Source: Endothia cerciana (Eukaryota; Ascomycota; Sordariomycetes; Diaporthales; Cryphonectriaceae). From it: a DNA stretch of 64,000 nt. The stretch is taken from positions 806,001 through 870,000 of the forward strand of contig JALRMH010000003.1 in NCBI GenBank assembly GCA_026119935.1, in the 5' to 3' direction. The notes beneath the pieces were generated by a model. The model was not told where the DNA came from. It worked only from the letters and a program-made list of their open reading frames with translations, and made no database searches. Position 1 is the first letter of the stretch. Every line of letters begins with the position of its first letter. Positions 45,495-56,266 of the stretch are shown piece by piece. A program made the translations under genes and the position numbers.

Positions 45495-45941
45495 TGTCGG
45501 GAACCGAGGGGGTCACGCCGTTAAGGATGAATGACCAAGCTGGTAATGCTTATGCTGGCGGCGTTTATAAAGTTCGCGAGGAAATCGCAAGCCTCTCATA
45601 TGACACAACATCTAGGCTAGACATCAATCTCCAAGAAGGACCGAGACAGTGCGGGTCGTACGTGAGGGAAGGTCAGACGGAGCCAGCGCGATGGAATGTC
45701 TCTGAACTAGGACATACGTTCTTGGGTCACTGGAAGTCATGAAAATTGTAGAAACCCTGTGCCCCATTGAGCATTTCCTGTGTACATACAGTCTAAAAGT
45801 ACAAAAAGTTATGTGCGTGAATCATCCCAATGCCGGCCTTGTTGCGCCTCAAGTCAAGCCTTTTCCTATCGTTCCAATGCATGCCCTCATAGCCTGTTGC
45901 CGTCCCTTGAATCTTGGGCGATGATGAGTGTTCATCAGAAC
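45495..45941. other. Intergenic region, no gene seen
   Basis: Downstream of the LPMO gene. No recognisable coding sequence. Confidence 0.5.
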
Positions 45942-47141
45942 TTAGTGACGGAAGAATCGCCACTTCTTCCTGGAAGCAGCGCTGATAGTCAAGCCTGAAG
46001 ACGTGCCTGGCGTGCAGGCAGTGCCGGAAGCCATGGACATGGAGACGGACCATTCGCCGCCGGCCACACACATCTTGTACGAGCTGCCATCGGAGGCGCA
46101 TTCGTAGTCACCGGCGGTGCACGTGCCAGAGCTGCTGGTCGAGGAAGACCCGGTGCTGGTGGAAGTGGAGGCCGATGTCGTCACGGATGGGGAAGAGCCG
46201 GAGCCTCCGGAGCCTGTGGAGCCGGAGCTGGCGGCCGTCACACTGGGGGCGGCAGCGCTGGCCGCGGAGCTTGTGGCGAAGATGCCACCGCCAGTGGCAG
46301 ACGAGTCGGCCGCGCTGCTGCTCGCGCTGCTGCTACTATCGGTGGCGGTGCTTGAGCTCGCGCTGGTGGTGGCAGAGCCGCTGTCGTCGCTCGAGCTGTT
46401 GCTGTAGCTCACGCCCTTAGCGAAGCAGTCGGAACCGGTGATCGCCTCCGGCGTGTACTTGTTGCTGCCAGAGCAGTCGTGCTCGACTGTGGCGCCGGGG
46501 AAGGGGTACGTTGGGTCGCTGCTCAGGGTGGACTTGCAGCTGTTGAGGTCCTCCAGGTTGTACACGGCCAGGGGCGGGTAGTTGTCCAGGGCGTCGCTGC
46601 GGAGGCGGATGTTCTGGGAGCGGGCCTTCGAACCGGACGCCGCCTTGATGGTGATGGGGGCGCAGTTCATGTAGTACTCCTGCGTGCCCGAGAGCTTCGA
46701 GGTCCACGTCCACGCGTAGCTGTACGTGCCAGCTGGGACGTCCGAGGGGATGGTCACGTCGTATGTGGATGCGGACGTGCCATCCTTTGAGGGGCAGCCG
46801 CCCTCGATGGACAGGATCACAGACCACCGTGTTGACTGGGAAGGCTGCATGTCCGTAGACAGAGCCACCTGGCACGAACCGCCTTCGTGGACAGCAGACC
46901 CTGTGAAAGACATGGTTATGCTCTCGCCTGCGGTGGCGGTGTTGGAGATGCCGCTGGTGGAGTAGAACGTGGAAGCATCTCCAGTAACCTGGCAGGGGAA
47001 GTTTGACCCTGACGAGGAGAGGGGGCTGTTGGTGATGGTATCTTTGCCGTACGGAACGGGGTTGGCCAGAATCATGTGAGCAGAGGCGGTGCTGCCACAT
47101 ATCGCCAGCACAGCGGCGAGGTTCTGAATGAAGGAAGCCAT
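45942..47141 (-). CDS. AA11 lytic polysaccharide monooxygenase (chitin-active type) with C-terminal module
   Basis: Single exon, 399 aa. The signal peptide MASFIQNLAAVLAICGSTASA ends directly before His22, so the mature protein begins HMILANPVPYGK, as required for the copper 'histidine brace'. The second brace histidine is probably His85 in SAVHEGGSCQV. AA11-like features include FPCQ, SVILSIEGGCP, AWTWTSKLSGTQEYYMNCAP and YNLEDLNSCKS. A Ser/Thr/Ala linker of about 90 residues follows. The final ~60 residues contain a Cys-rich module (CTAGDYECASDGSSYKMC, then SGTACTPG) like the X278 domain seen after AA11 enzymes. Family knowledge: AA11 LPMOs cleave chitin oxidatively with copper and a reductant or peroxide. 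The enzyme is secreted and could serve fungal wall remodelling or nutrition. Confidence 0.9.
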   Translation of the reverse strand: MASFIQNLAAVLAICGSTASAHMILANPVPYGKDTITNSPLSSSGSNFPCQVTGDASTFYSTSGISNTATAGESITMSFTGSAVHEGGSCQVALSTDMQPSQSTRWSVILSIEGGCPSKDGTSASTYDVTIPSDVPAGTYSYAWTWTSKLSGTQEYYMNCAPITIKAASGSKARSQNIRLRSDALDNYPPLAVYNLEDLNSCKSTLSSDPTYPFPGATVEHDCSGSNKYTPEAITGSDCFAKGVSYSNSSSDDSGSATTSASSSTATDSSSSASSSAADSSATGGGIFATSSAASAAAPSVTAASSGSTGSGGSGSSPSVTTSASTSTSTGSSSTSSSGTCTAGDYECASDGSSYKMCVAGGEWSVSMSMASGTACTPGTSSGLTISAASRKKWRFFRH

Positions 47142-49247
47142 GGCGAAGTGGGTATCAGAAAGAATCGAAGGCTCTTGAAATGAGAGACGAGCTTCGAAAA
47201 CCTAAATGTGTACGAAAGGGAAAGGATAGAAGCACCAGGCTCTAGCTCAAGAATGGGTATCTTGGTTGTGGAAGAGAATGAGATGGTTTAGGAATCAAGT
47301 GATGGTGGACGGTAGGCAGCGAGAGAGTCGCGGGTTTAATACCTTTCGAACCCGAGCACTCGATGAGGCCTCACACAGTCAGAATCGGCTTTGTGGGAAG
47401 ATACGATTGTCAACATCGGACCAATTGTGGAGAACATTGCCCTTGCAGGAAGGCTTTGCTGGGAGCCACAACCAGTCTTTGGACAATAGCCCTGGATCCC
47501 CTGAGGCTTAGGTGTCCAGGGTGTTGTCCACTGGGGACCGGAATGTACAGGGTCTCAAGCCCAAATCCTCGAAAGAAACGAAACAAAGGATCTCCGAGTT
47601 GCCAAAGGGAGATGTGCCTTGCATGGCTGACAGGCTGCGGAAGATGCTTAGGTCGAATAAGAATTCCTGGCCCCTGAACTTGTAAACAGGAGACCGAGGT
47701 GTGGGTCTGGGGTTAGACCAATCGTCTTACACGAATGCACCCCCTCCTCGCACATGCGAGACGATGCCTTGTCTGGTGCAACGGGGAGGCGGCAAACCTC
47801 CCCTGACGATCGCAGCACACAAGCGCCTTTTGGTGGCGTTTCCACTTGTGCATGCCTGCAAAGCATGGATCCCAGCGCTGGATGGATGACAGGCGACCAA
47901 CCATACAGCCATAGCCAGCTGTGCATTGCCGGCACCCGCCTGTTTCGACTCCGCAGCCACCAACTGCTAGTCATTGGTAAACAAGATCTTGTATGCCTTC
48001 TCAAGGCTCCACTCTGTCCAAGACCACACTTTTGTGCACCAACATTCATGCATGGCGTTTTCATGCAAGCCCTGTAATTCTCCGTTCCATTGGCATAGCA
48101 CACACCGGAGATCCTCGGGCAGATCCAGGGGCAGCTGCTGGAGCTGTCAGGGTCGTCCAATAGGGGGAGGTGTCAAAACTGCAGCTCTGGCGTGGTTGAT
48201 TGGACATTAACCGTTGGCCAGATCATTCCGACGTCCATGTATGCCGCCGTTCACAATGTCAATGTGAGTCAAGACCAGTAGACATTTAGGTCTGTGCATA
48301 ATATCCCTCTTGGTTGTGACGAGGGCCGCTTGCAGACCCGCGAATTTGACCAGGGGCCACTGCCCTATCAGATATCGGAGCCTCCTTCAGGAGATTCCTT
48401 GACGCGGCGAAGATCCGCAGTGGACTCACAGGTGGCCTCCGTCACGACCAAAGGGCTGAACGTGACCACAACCTTGACCTCATTGCACTGGCTCCAGCGA
48501 CGGCGACCATTCTCTAAACGTGTCAAGTAAAGTCGTTCGCGCGGCCCACATTACTGGAGCACACAATCGTTCCCGCAAGATCGCTATCCAGACGAAGAGC
48601 TGTATAACACCGCCATCTCGCTGTGATCCGTGCGGTGAGTCCGAGGCTGCGTGCGGACCATCCACGTACATTGGGATCCTGAGGTATCCTGGCAAGCCCG
48701 AAAAGCCCCGCCATGAGCAAATCTACCCCGATTACCAAGTTGCTGAGGCCTCGCTTGCAAATGGCCACGGGGGCTTCGCCAGTCACGCCAGGTCGTCGAG
48801 CGGCTGCCACACTTCGGGGAAGTGGGTAATGACCTCCGGTGACCAGAATAGGCACCTCCCCACCCTTAACCCCCTAGCCACCTAGCCGACCGTGAGTTTT
48901 AACCCTTGTGTAAACGACTTCTTTGCATGTATTGAAAATGCGAGGTCCAATTATACGTCCCGACCGGCCAAAATAAATTGTTATATGAGATCGCTTTCCG
49001 CATGCACATCTTCCTCGCCCATCTATATCCAGTTGCAGGTCAGCAATGTAAGTGTCGTTGAAGGATCAGATCTCCTTAGCCGACAACAGCCCCCGGGATG
49101 GTGATAGGAGGCCACCACCAATGTATTCGGAACGTTGGAACGCTCAACAGGAGCGGTGGAGTCTCCCGTGTGACGATGATGATGGTTGCAAGTCACTTCG
49201 TGCGGCCATTAGTCTCGTCCAGTGCGAGGTTGCACTTCAAAGACAAG
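47142..49247. other. About 2.1 kb without a supportable gene
   Basis: Upstream region of the LPMO gene, then low-scoring sequence. A minus-strand frame at 48160-47648 starts with a Cys-rich piece (SSSSCPWICPRISGVCYANG) but lacks a signal peptide and loses protein-like composition after ~50 codons. I do not call it a gene. Confidence 0.45.
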
Positions 49248-49991
49248 CTACTCATCGATCTGGCCCCCCAGCCGACGTTTCCTCTGTGCCTCTCTTTCCA
49301 GACGCTGCAAGTTGTCCTGTGTATCATCCACCAGCTTCTTCAGGCCGAGCTCATGTTCCAGACCGGCATCACCGAATGAGTTCATCATGTAAATCTGGTA
49401 GCGATCGGACAGCAGACTAAAAGCAGCGTATCCGACAGCTCCGTAGGCGCCTATCCGAGTCCCGTGCCAAGCCAGGCTGGCGAGGAACGGAAGGCGGGTC
49501 ATCTGAGGATGTGTAAAACGGACGAACTTGGGCTGATAGAAAGGGATCCTGTATGTCGCGGCCCCACGCCAGAAGAGGAACGCTGTTACGCCCAGGGCGA
49601 AGGGGCGGTCGTATGAGGCTGCCACAATCCCTTTCGAGACGTGAAATGTGAAGAGGGAAAGCTCTTCCGGGGTCAACCGCCGGCCCGCTATGCGGCTGAC
49701 GTGTAGAGACTCGCTCCAGAGCCTGTTGCGGTACCAGTCCTCGTCGTAGCCCCAGAAGCGCGATAGGAGGGGCATCTGGCGTAAGGTGCGGGAGTCCCAA
49801 GATCGCAGGTAAGATGCGTTCTCGGTGCGTTCAATCCAGGCGACGACCTGTTCCTCGATCTCGGCTTCCTCCTCCGGAGTGTCATAGCTCGTCACTGGCC
49901 GTGGTGGTGGGTCCCGCCTGAGGTCCATGTCTTCGGTGGTGTTGGTGTCTTGCCTCCCCGTATCGTCGTCTGAGACGGGGGTCATGGCCAT
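49248..49991 (-). CDS. Putative two-span membrane protein, function unknown
   Basis: Single exon, 247 aa. The first ~50 residues are acidic and polar (TPVSDDDTGRQDTNTTEDMD). A conserved-looking soluble part follows: QVVAWIERTENASYLRSWDS, LLSRFWGYDEDWYRNRLWSE. Two hydrophobic segments lie at about residues 125-145 (ALGVTAFLFWRGAATYRIPF) and 170-190 (WHGTRIGAYGAVGYAAFSLL). The C-terminus is a charged helix (KKLVDDTQDNLQRLEREAQR). The lack of a signal peptide together with two spans would fit an internal membrane such as the mitochondrial inner membrane. That is inference only, and I recognise no named family. Confidence 0.7.
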   Translation of the reverse strand: MAMTPVSDDDTGRQDTNTTEDMDLRRDPPPRPVTSYDTPEEEAEIEEQVVAWIERTENASYLRSWDSRTLRQMPLLSRFWGYDEDWYRNRLWSESLHVSRIAGRRLTPEELSLFTFHVSKGIVAASYDRPFALGVTAFLFWRGAATYRIPFYQPKFVRFTHPQMTRLPFLASLAWHGTRIGAYGAVGYAAFSLLSDRYQIYMMNSFGDAGLEHELGLKKLVDDTQDNLQRLEREAQRKRRLGGQIDE

Positions 49992-51565
49992 GCTGCCGGC
50001 TTGGCCGAGAGTATGTTTTGGGCAGCGGTTGATGATGCTGCGGTGATCAGACTGGTTCGAGGACTCATATACGCATTGGTCCTGGTCTGGACTTGGTCGA
50101 CGCGTGAACTGATGACGACGCGTTCTTGGCTGAGAGCTGATGATAGAATCAAGGAAAGTTCCCGCTTATGCGAGGGCGGTAAGCGTGAAATGACCCACTT
50201 AAAATGCTATCTTGAGCCACTCAGATGCATCCCACGTGATATCAGCCTCCTTCAACCTGGCACTCTTTCAACGTCGGCATGGACAGACGCGCAGAGAGAC
50301 GACGGTCAAACAGCTCCAGGATGGGTTCAAAGCACTCCTGCTACACATCTTACACTTCAGTGACGCTGATAGGAGCCCGCATCGATGAAGATGGCGCCCT
50401 CCACGCGTGCTAGATAGGACAAGCACCTTCGATCCATCTTAGCCTGGCCTGTAATTCACCACCCATTGGAACCCACAATCTCGGAGGAGATACGAAATCA
50501 CCTGGGTGTTGAACCGACATCAGGATCTATGATGACCTTGCTGAAGCCATCCGGAATCTCACTACGTGGGCCAGGACCTGACGAAGGAGAGCGGGTTGCG
50601 GGGGGGGGGGGGAGACGAATGAGCGATGTATGTTGAAGCTGCGAATACCCAAAGCCGGCGAAGGTAGGCCATCTGAGCCCGGAGAAGGCCCTTTGTTACC
50701 TGAGTCCGGGATCGAAATACGATGCCGACCGACACATTTACGGTTATCTCCGTCCCCTTTACGGACCTAGGCTTACCGCGACAGCAAACAACGAAAGCGG
50801 TGCTGAATATTCGCATAAGGTCCTAGAGCTTTCAGTAACGTCGAATAATGCCCTCATAGGCATTGCGCAGAATTCTATTTGGCTTCAAGGCTTTTGTGCA
50901 CTAGTTCGCCACGGCCTGCGCTTCCGCAGCAGCCGCCCCGAGACCCTGGTGCAGGTGACAGGGCCTTGTTGGAGACTGCTATATCACATCAATTGCCGGG
51001 ATGTGAGAATGAGTTAAAGCAGAACTAGACTGCGGCAGAGTGCAAGGGAGAGCGGCAGTTTGGACATCAGAGGGTCGAAAGAGAGCCGCGGAGCAAATGG
51101 TCCATGCCCACTCAGGAACAAAGAAGACTGCCTCCTCAGCCTGCCTCAGATATCATGAACTTGCCATTACTCAGAGAGTTCAAAAAGAAGTCATCTCATC
51201 TCATCTAGTTTCAGTGGTACATGGACACAGTGAGGTGATGCTAAGAGAAGTTGGCCTGTTCTAGACTTCATTCGCAATGTATTGGAAGGCAGGAAGGACC
51301 AGTAAGGAGACAGGCCTCACCAAAGACGTACTTCAAATGTCCCCAATCCCCACATATAGCAAGGAGACTTGGAGAACATAGCCTTGCATCCTTTCCAAGT
51401 TACGTCCATGGGGCCGCGTCTTGACCAAGAGGATCGAGTAATTTTACACTCGTCACCCCTGGCTCTTATCTCCAGGCCACCAGTCCACCAGATCTCCACA
51501 CAATACAACTACAAATTGCGACAGCGGTGGCGAGAATCAAGTAACACCACAGCCCCGTCGCAATC
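49992..51565. other. Intergenic region with a G13 tract
   Basis: G13 at 50600-50612. Open frames are short and unrecognisable. Includes the promoters of the divergent genes at 49991 and 51566. Confidence 0.5.
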
Positions 51566-52720
51566 ATGTCACACCACGACGCAAGTGAGAGCCAGTTGGC
51601 TCCTGAGGAGCCTGAGGACCTCAAGGAGAATCAGAGTGAGTGACGTTCTCATTGCCATGTGATACGTGTCGCACCACTAACGCCTCCTCCTTGCGTCGCA
51701 CAACTCCTTCTCGCACATCCAAAGAAAAGAATGACTGACATCTGCACTACCCAATAGAGCCTGGCAGTGACGAGATGGCCAACAATACCAAACATGAGAA
51801 GCCCGAGGCTGCTGGAGGTGATAAGCCCAAGCCCAACCCCAAGCCCGCCGCTGATGACAAATCCTGGGACGACGACCATGACTTCCTCAAGTCAACAAGC
51901 TACAAGGGGCCACTTCACTTCACCGTCGATGGCTTTGAGGTCAATCCTGTTAGAAAGGATAAGGGCGATGATGTTTGCATCGGTCACAACTACAGGATCT
52001 ATGCCCTGGGCCAGCGGAAGGACGAGAAGCCCGACCCCCATGTTGTCCACAGAACTGGGAACCATGAGGAAGACTATGGTGAGTTGTCCCTATCATCATC
52101 ATTTCGGTCTTGCCCGTCCTATGGACAAGTCCATTTGGTGATTTCCGTGCCCATACTGATGATATTGGCTAGTCCGTGCCTGTTATGAGGCTGACTATCC
52201 CATCATCAACCCTGATGCTCAGACTGACAGGGACCGCCGTGGCAAGCCTCACAGCTGGGCCGCTGATGGCCTCCCCATTTGGCCCAACAACAAGGCACCG
52301 AAGGGTATCGACACGGAGATGATGCGCTCCAAGCTGGTCTCCAGCCCTCAGCGCCCCACGACCGGCTGGCAGGCCGCTGGCGACACCTGCGCAGCTAAGC
52401 GCGCCATGACCAGCGCGGCGAGCGACGAGCCTCCTCTGCACCGCGACTCAGCTTACGGTGCCCCGAGCTACCCCGGCCACAGCACCAGCTTTTACCACAG
52501 GGCTGCCGTCGACTGGCAGCACGCCGGCGACGCGTGCGCCGCTAAGCGCGCCATGAGTGGTGGCGGCCCTGGGCCCGACGGCTCCTACCAGCAGCAAGCC
52601 CATGCTGGCAACGACCGCGCCCGAGGCTATGGCACCAACAAGCCTGGTCCTGCCGACGAGAACAATCCCAAGGACTTTGGCGGTGACGCTTGTGCTTGGG
52701 CGCGCTCCCACAACGCCTAG
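51566..52720 (+). CDS. Hydrophilic protein with tandem WQxAGDxCAAKRAM repeats, function unknown
   Basis: Three exons, 51566-51635, 51758-52078 and 52173-52720. The introns are GTGAGT...TAG (122 nt) and GTGAGT...CTAG (94 nt), and the product is 312 aa. There is no signal peptide or membrane span. Residues ~30-60 are Lys/Pro-rich. The middle contains FTVDGFEVNPVRKDKGDDVC with YRIYALGQRKDEKPD. The C-terminal ~120 residues contain GWQAAGDTCAAKRAM, then DWQHAGDACAAKRAM about 50 residues later, and a shorter echo FGGDACAWARS at the end. The repeats share an invariant GD-x-CA core, so each has one Cys. Splice sites are excellent, and the gene itself is well supported. Family and role are unknown to me. 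Confidence 0.75.
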
Positions 52721-53458
52721 AGAAGTACCTGTCACCCTGCGAAACAGCGGAATGATACCCTTGGGGTGGCAGCAATGCTGTGTAGCAATGCTGGGCTGAC
52801 AGAGTCGGACACGGACCAGACGGTCTTGGACATGGCGAATTTCGCCAGATCTACCTGAAACGTATGGCAGCTGACCTGAGAGCCAAGGTCTGAGGCCGTC
52901 ACCGAAAGGAGGGACGCATGGAAACCGCTTTGACTTCGATTTGCTAGCTTACCAGGAACCCACACTTGGGAATCCCCGAACAGGAAATACTCAGATAAGG
53001 ACGTTCAACATTATTTATTCCATCGCACCTGATCCACTGAACCTGGTGTTGATATCCAAGTAGCGCTGCATTGAAAGGTGAGACTCGAGTGAGTGGTGGT
53101 GGAATTGCGCCGTTGAGGTGCAAGACGGGGAAATGTACATCCTATGCCATCCAACTTGCCGTGATATCACCGAGCGACCGTCATGCCTGTCCGATAGACT
53201 CTAACTGGGTGTTACTCCAAGGGCGTCACCCAGCGTCATCAGGCGACCGCCATACAGTATCCCTTGTAGGTGCCGGCACTTGTCATTACGTAGTTGGGGG
53301 GTTTTGACGTTCCGGAGGTATAAAACGTCCGATTGACGGACTCCGCCTGATTACTCACGCTCGTGATTGATACCAGGCAGCTTCCTCCCAATAACGGTGC
53401 ACTTGCGTTCCCTCCGAGACTTGCTGCTACCTTATGAGCAAGAGACAAGGAGAGTGAA
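52721..53458. other. Intergenic region, no gene seen
   Basis: 3' UTR of the repeat protein gene and promoter of the dehydrogenase gene. No distinct elements recognised. Confidence 0.5.
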
Positions 53459-55065
53459 ATGTCGTCAACAGCTGGAAAAGTACGGCCCCTTCCCCCGCCC
53501 CCTAACACAGTTGCCTAACCATCCGGTGGATGGTATGAGGACGCTCATAAACTGAGCGAGAACGAGAGTATCAACAAAGGGAAATGTAGTAGCTGAACTG
53601 TGCTTGTCCAGACGATCACCTGCAAGGCGGCCGTGGCCTGGGAAGCAGGCAAAGACCTGACTCTGGAGGACATCGAGGTCGCGCCGCCCAAGGCTCACGA
53701 GGTGCGCATTGAGATCTACTATACCGGAGTCTGCCACACAGGTCAGCAGTCCCTGCCCGCCCCCTCTGGCTGTGCCGCCAGATATGCTCGCAGGTCGGTA
53801 GCGGTGGAGAGTTCTGAGCCCGAGCTGACCGGCAGGGTCCTGTAAGATGCATACACGCTCTCTGGCAAGGACCCGGAAGGTGCGTTTCCCATAGTCCTCG
53901 GACACGAAGGCGCAGGTATCGTCGAGTCTGTGGGCGAGGGCGTCACGAGCGTGAGAGCTGGCGATCACGTCGTTGCGCTGTAGTAAGTTCTGGTCTCCCG
54001 GGAGCTTCGGCCCCTCCTGCTGTCATTTCCCCTCATGCATCTCCTCTCCCGTCCCGGCAAGCAAATTGTTCCGAGGCTCAATCGACCCCTCCTTTCCAGC
54101 ATCGGAGGGCATCGGAGACCGGACCACTGACGTCGAAACCTGCAGCACCCCAGAATGCAAAGAGTGTAAATTCTGCAAATCGGGCAAGACGAACCTATGT
54201 GGCAGGATCCGGGCCACCCAGGGCAAGGGCGTGATGCCGGACGGGACGACGCGGTTCAAGTGTAAGGGCAAGGATCTCCTCCACTTCATGGGCACCTCGA
54301 CCTTCTCGCAGTACACCGTCGTGGCCGATATCTCCGTTGTGGCGGTGCAGCAGGACGCTCCAATGGACAAGGCGTGTCTCCTAGGCTGTGGCATCACCAC
54401 GGGCTACGGCGCGGCCAGGATCACGGCGAACATCGAGGAGGGCTCAAACATCGCTGTCTTCGGGGCCGGCTGTGTCGGGTTGAGCGTGGTCCAGGGTGCG
54501 GTGGTGAACAAGGCCGGGAGGATCATCATCGTCGACGTGAATTCGGATAAGGAGGAGTGGGGGAAGAAGTTCGGCGCGACGGATTTTGTGAACCCGTCCA
54601 AGCTGCCCGAGGGGACAAGCATTCAAGACAAGCTGATCGAGATGACGGACGGCGGGTGCGACTACACCTTTGACTGCACCGGTAATGTCGGCGTGATGAG
54701 AGCGGCCCTGGAGGCGTGCCACAAGGGCTGGGGTCAGAGTATCGTCATTGGGGTTGCGGCGGCCGGGCAAGAGATCTCGACACGACGTGAGCTCACCCTC
54801 CTCCTCCCCAGACGTTATGGACAGTGTACTGACGCATACCCCAGCCTTTCAACTCGTGACCGGACGTGTCTGGCGCGGCTGCGCCTTCGGAGGCGTCAAG
54901 GGCCGATCTCAACTGCCAGGCCTGGTGACGGACTACCTCGAGGGCCGGCTCAAGGTGGATGAGTTCATCACGCACCGCAAGAAGCTGGCCGAGATCAACA
55001 GCGCCTTCGAGGCCATGCATGGGGGCGACTGCATCCGTGCTGTGGTTGATATGCGAAGTAAGTAG
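53459..55065 (+). CDS. sfa1: Class III alcohol dehydrogenase / S-(hydroxymethyl)glutathione dehydrogenase
   Basis: Five exons: 53459-53479, 53612-53741, 53847-53982, 54146-54786 and 54845-55065; 382 aa, the normal length. The first coding exon is only 21 nt (MSSTAGK) and joins to TITCKAAVAWEAGKDLTLED. The catalytic zinc ligands are in GVCHTD and GHEGAG. The structural zinc lobe is intact in CKECKFCKSGKTNLCG. The Rossmann fold carries VFGAGCVGLSVVQGAVV and the Asp that selects NAD (IIIVDVNSDK). The class III phrase MGTSTFSQYTVVADISVVAV is complete. Family knowledge: it oxidises the formaldehyde-glutathione adduct and reduces S-nitrosoglutathione, so it protects against formaldehyde and nitrosative stress. 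All four introns obey GT-AG. The stop at 55065 follows DMRSK, and a further splice at GTAAGT just there is possible. Confidence 0.93.
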
Positions 55066-56266
55066 ACCTGCTTCGTCAACTATTCTCCACAGACACCCGT
55101 ACACGCATGACCGGCCGAGAGGAAGCCCGTGTTCCGTCTTCTCCTTCTTCTCTCCAACTTGTGAGTTCTATCGCTCATCAGCCTCGTCAAGGCCGCCCGA
55201 TCAAGGCCCTGCTCTGACGAGGAGTGACCCCGCATCGACGACCGGGACGATGGGCCTTGTCTTCAAAGGCTTTGGGCGAGCCGTGGCCCGTCGATGGCAC
55301 GGTTTCGGATGGGTTCCTTGGGGGGGGGGGGGTGGCAACCAAGATTGCCAGGTAAAAATTGCGACAAGTTACCATATTTCTGATGTATAAAAGCACAAAG
55401 AGACAAGATTAAAAAGCCGATCGTGACTGCACACGAGGTTTGTTGGATCTAGCACTGGCTTATACCGTAGACATCTGCCATTGCCACACTCTAGGGCTGG
55501 CCACCCGGGGCCTTTGCTTTTGCAACAAGGAAGGTCAAAAGGAGGAGGGTTGATATCACATGCGAAGACAGAAAAGGTGTTACCACACGGGGAGAGTGTC
55601 TGGCTTTATGTGTTCGCTTGGGTTGACCATCAAGCTCCACCACCCACCTCTCCTCTCTTGCCTCAAGGAAAAAAAGAAGAAAATAAGGGCCACACAGCAC
55701 ATGGAGGTCAACCGGCTCCTGGGCCAACGAAGCGGCCAACGTGCTGATGGATGGAGTGTAAGGGATGGCCCCAATCAAGAATCATTCCCTGAGACGAAAT
55801 ACCTTCATAAGCCCTCGGGTACGTCTCCCCAGGAGGTCCTAAGGATGTGTTTTGCCGTATTGCAGAGTCAACAAGGCTTGATTGGATATGTTGACCGAGG
55901 CATAATCATTTTGCAGTTAAACGGCCACCCACAACAGTCTCCGAAGCCGCTAAGAAAAGCACCCGAGGACGCCAGGTACGTCATGGCAGGGACAATGCAG
56001 CGGTGTCTTGCAGGGCGGCCAGGGCAAGCTTGTACCCCCAGTGTGCCCCCCGCCCCACCACGAGCGGCCTCGACATCGTCATCTGAGACGTGCTCGGCCT
56101 GACACCATGACCACACCTTCGTACCTCTGATGCGACCCAGACACACCTAGACTTATATACACCACGACTCCTCCCCCCTGTTCTACGTAGAGCATCCACC
56201 CTAATTCATAATCCTACGCTCGTCTCCTGCCATGCTTGATTCTCCTATCTGGGACGCAAGAGCAAG
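55066..56266. other. Intergenic region with a G13 tract
   Basis: G13 at 55320-55332. A 180-codon plus-strand frame at 55560-56102 has no recognisable features. TATA-like sequence occurs near 56154-56160, upstream of the phosphatase gene. Confidence 0.5.

Noticed and set aside
47330..47370. tRNA B-box-like GGTTCGA sequence on the minus strand, and similar ones near 10625, 9975 and 19028
   Set aside because: None has an A-box at the right distance or a foldable cloverleaf.
47648..48160. 170-codon minus-strand frame with a Cys-rich beginning, considered as a small secreted protein
   Set aside because: No signal peptide, Cys residues not in a known pattern, and the rest of the frame loses protein-like composition.
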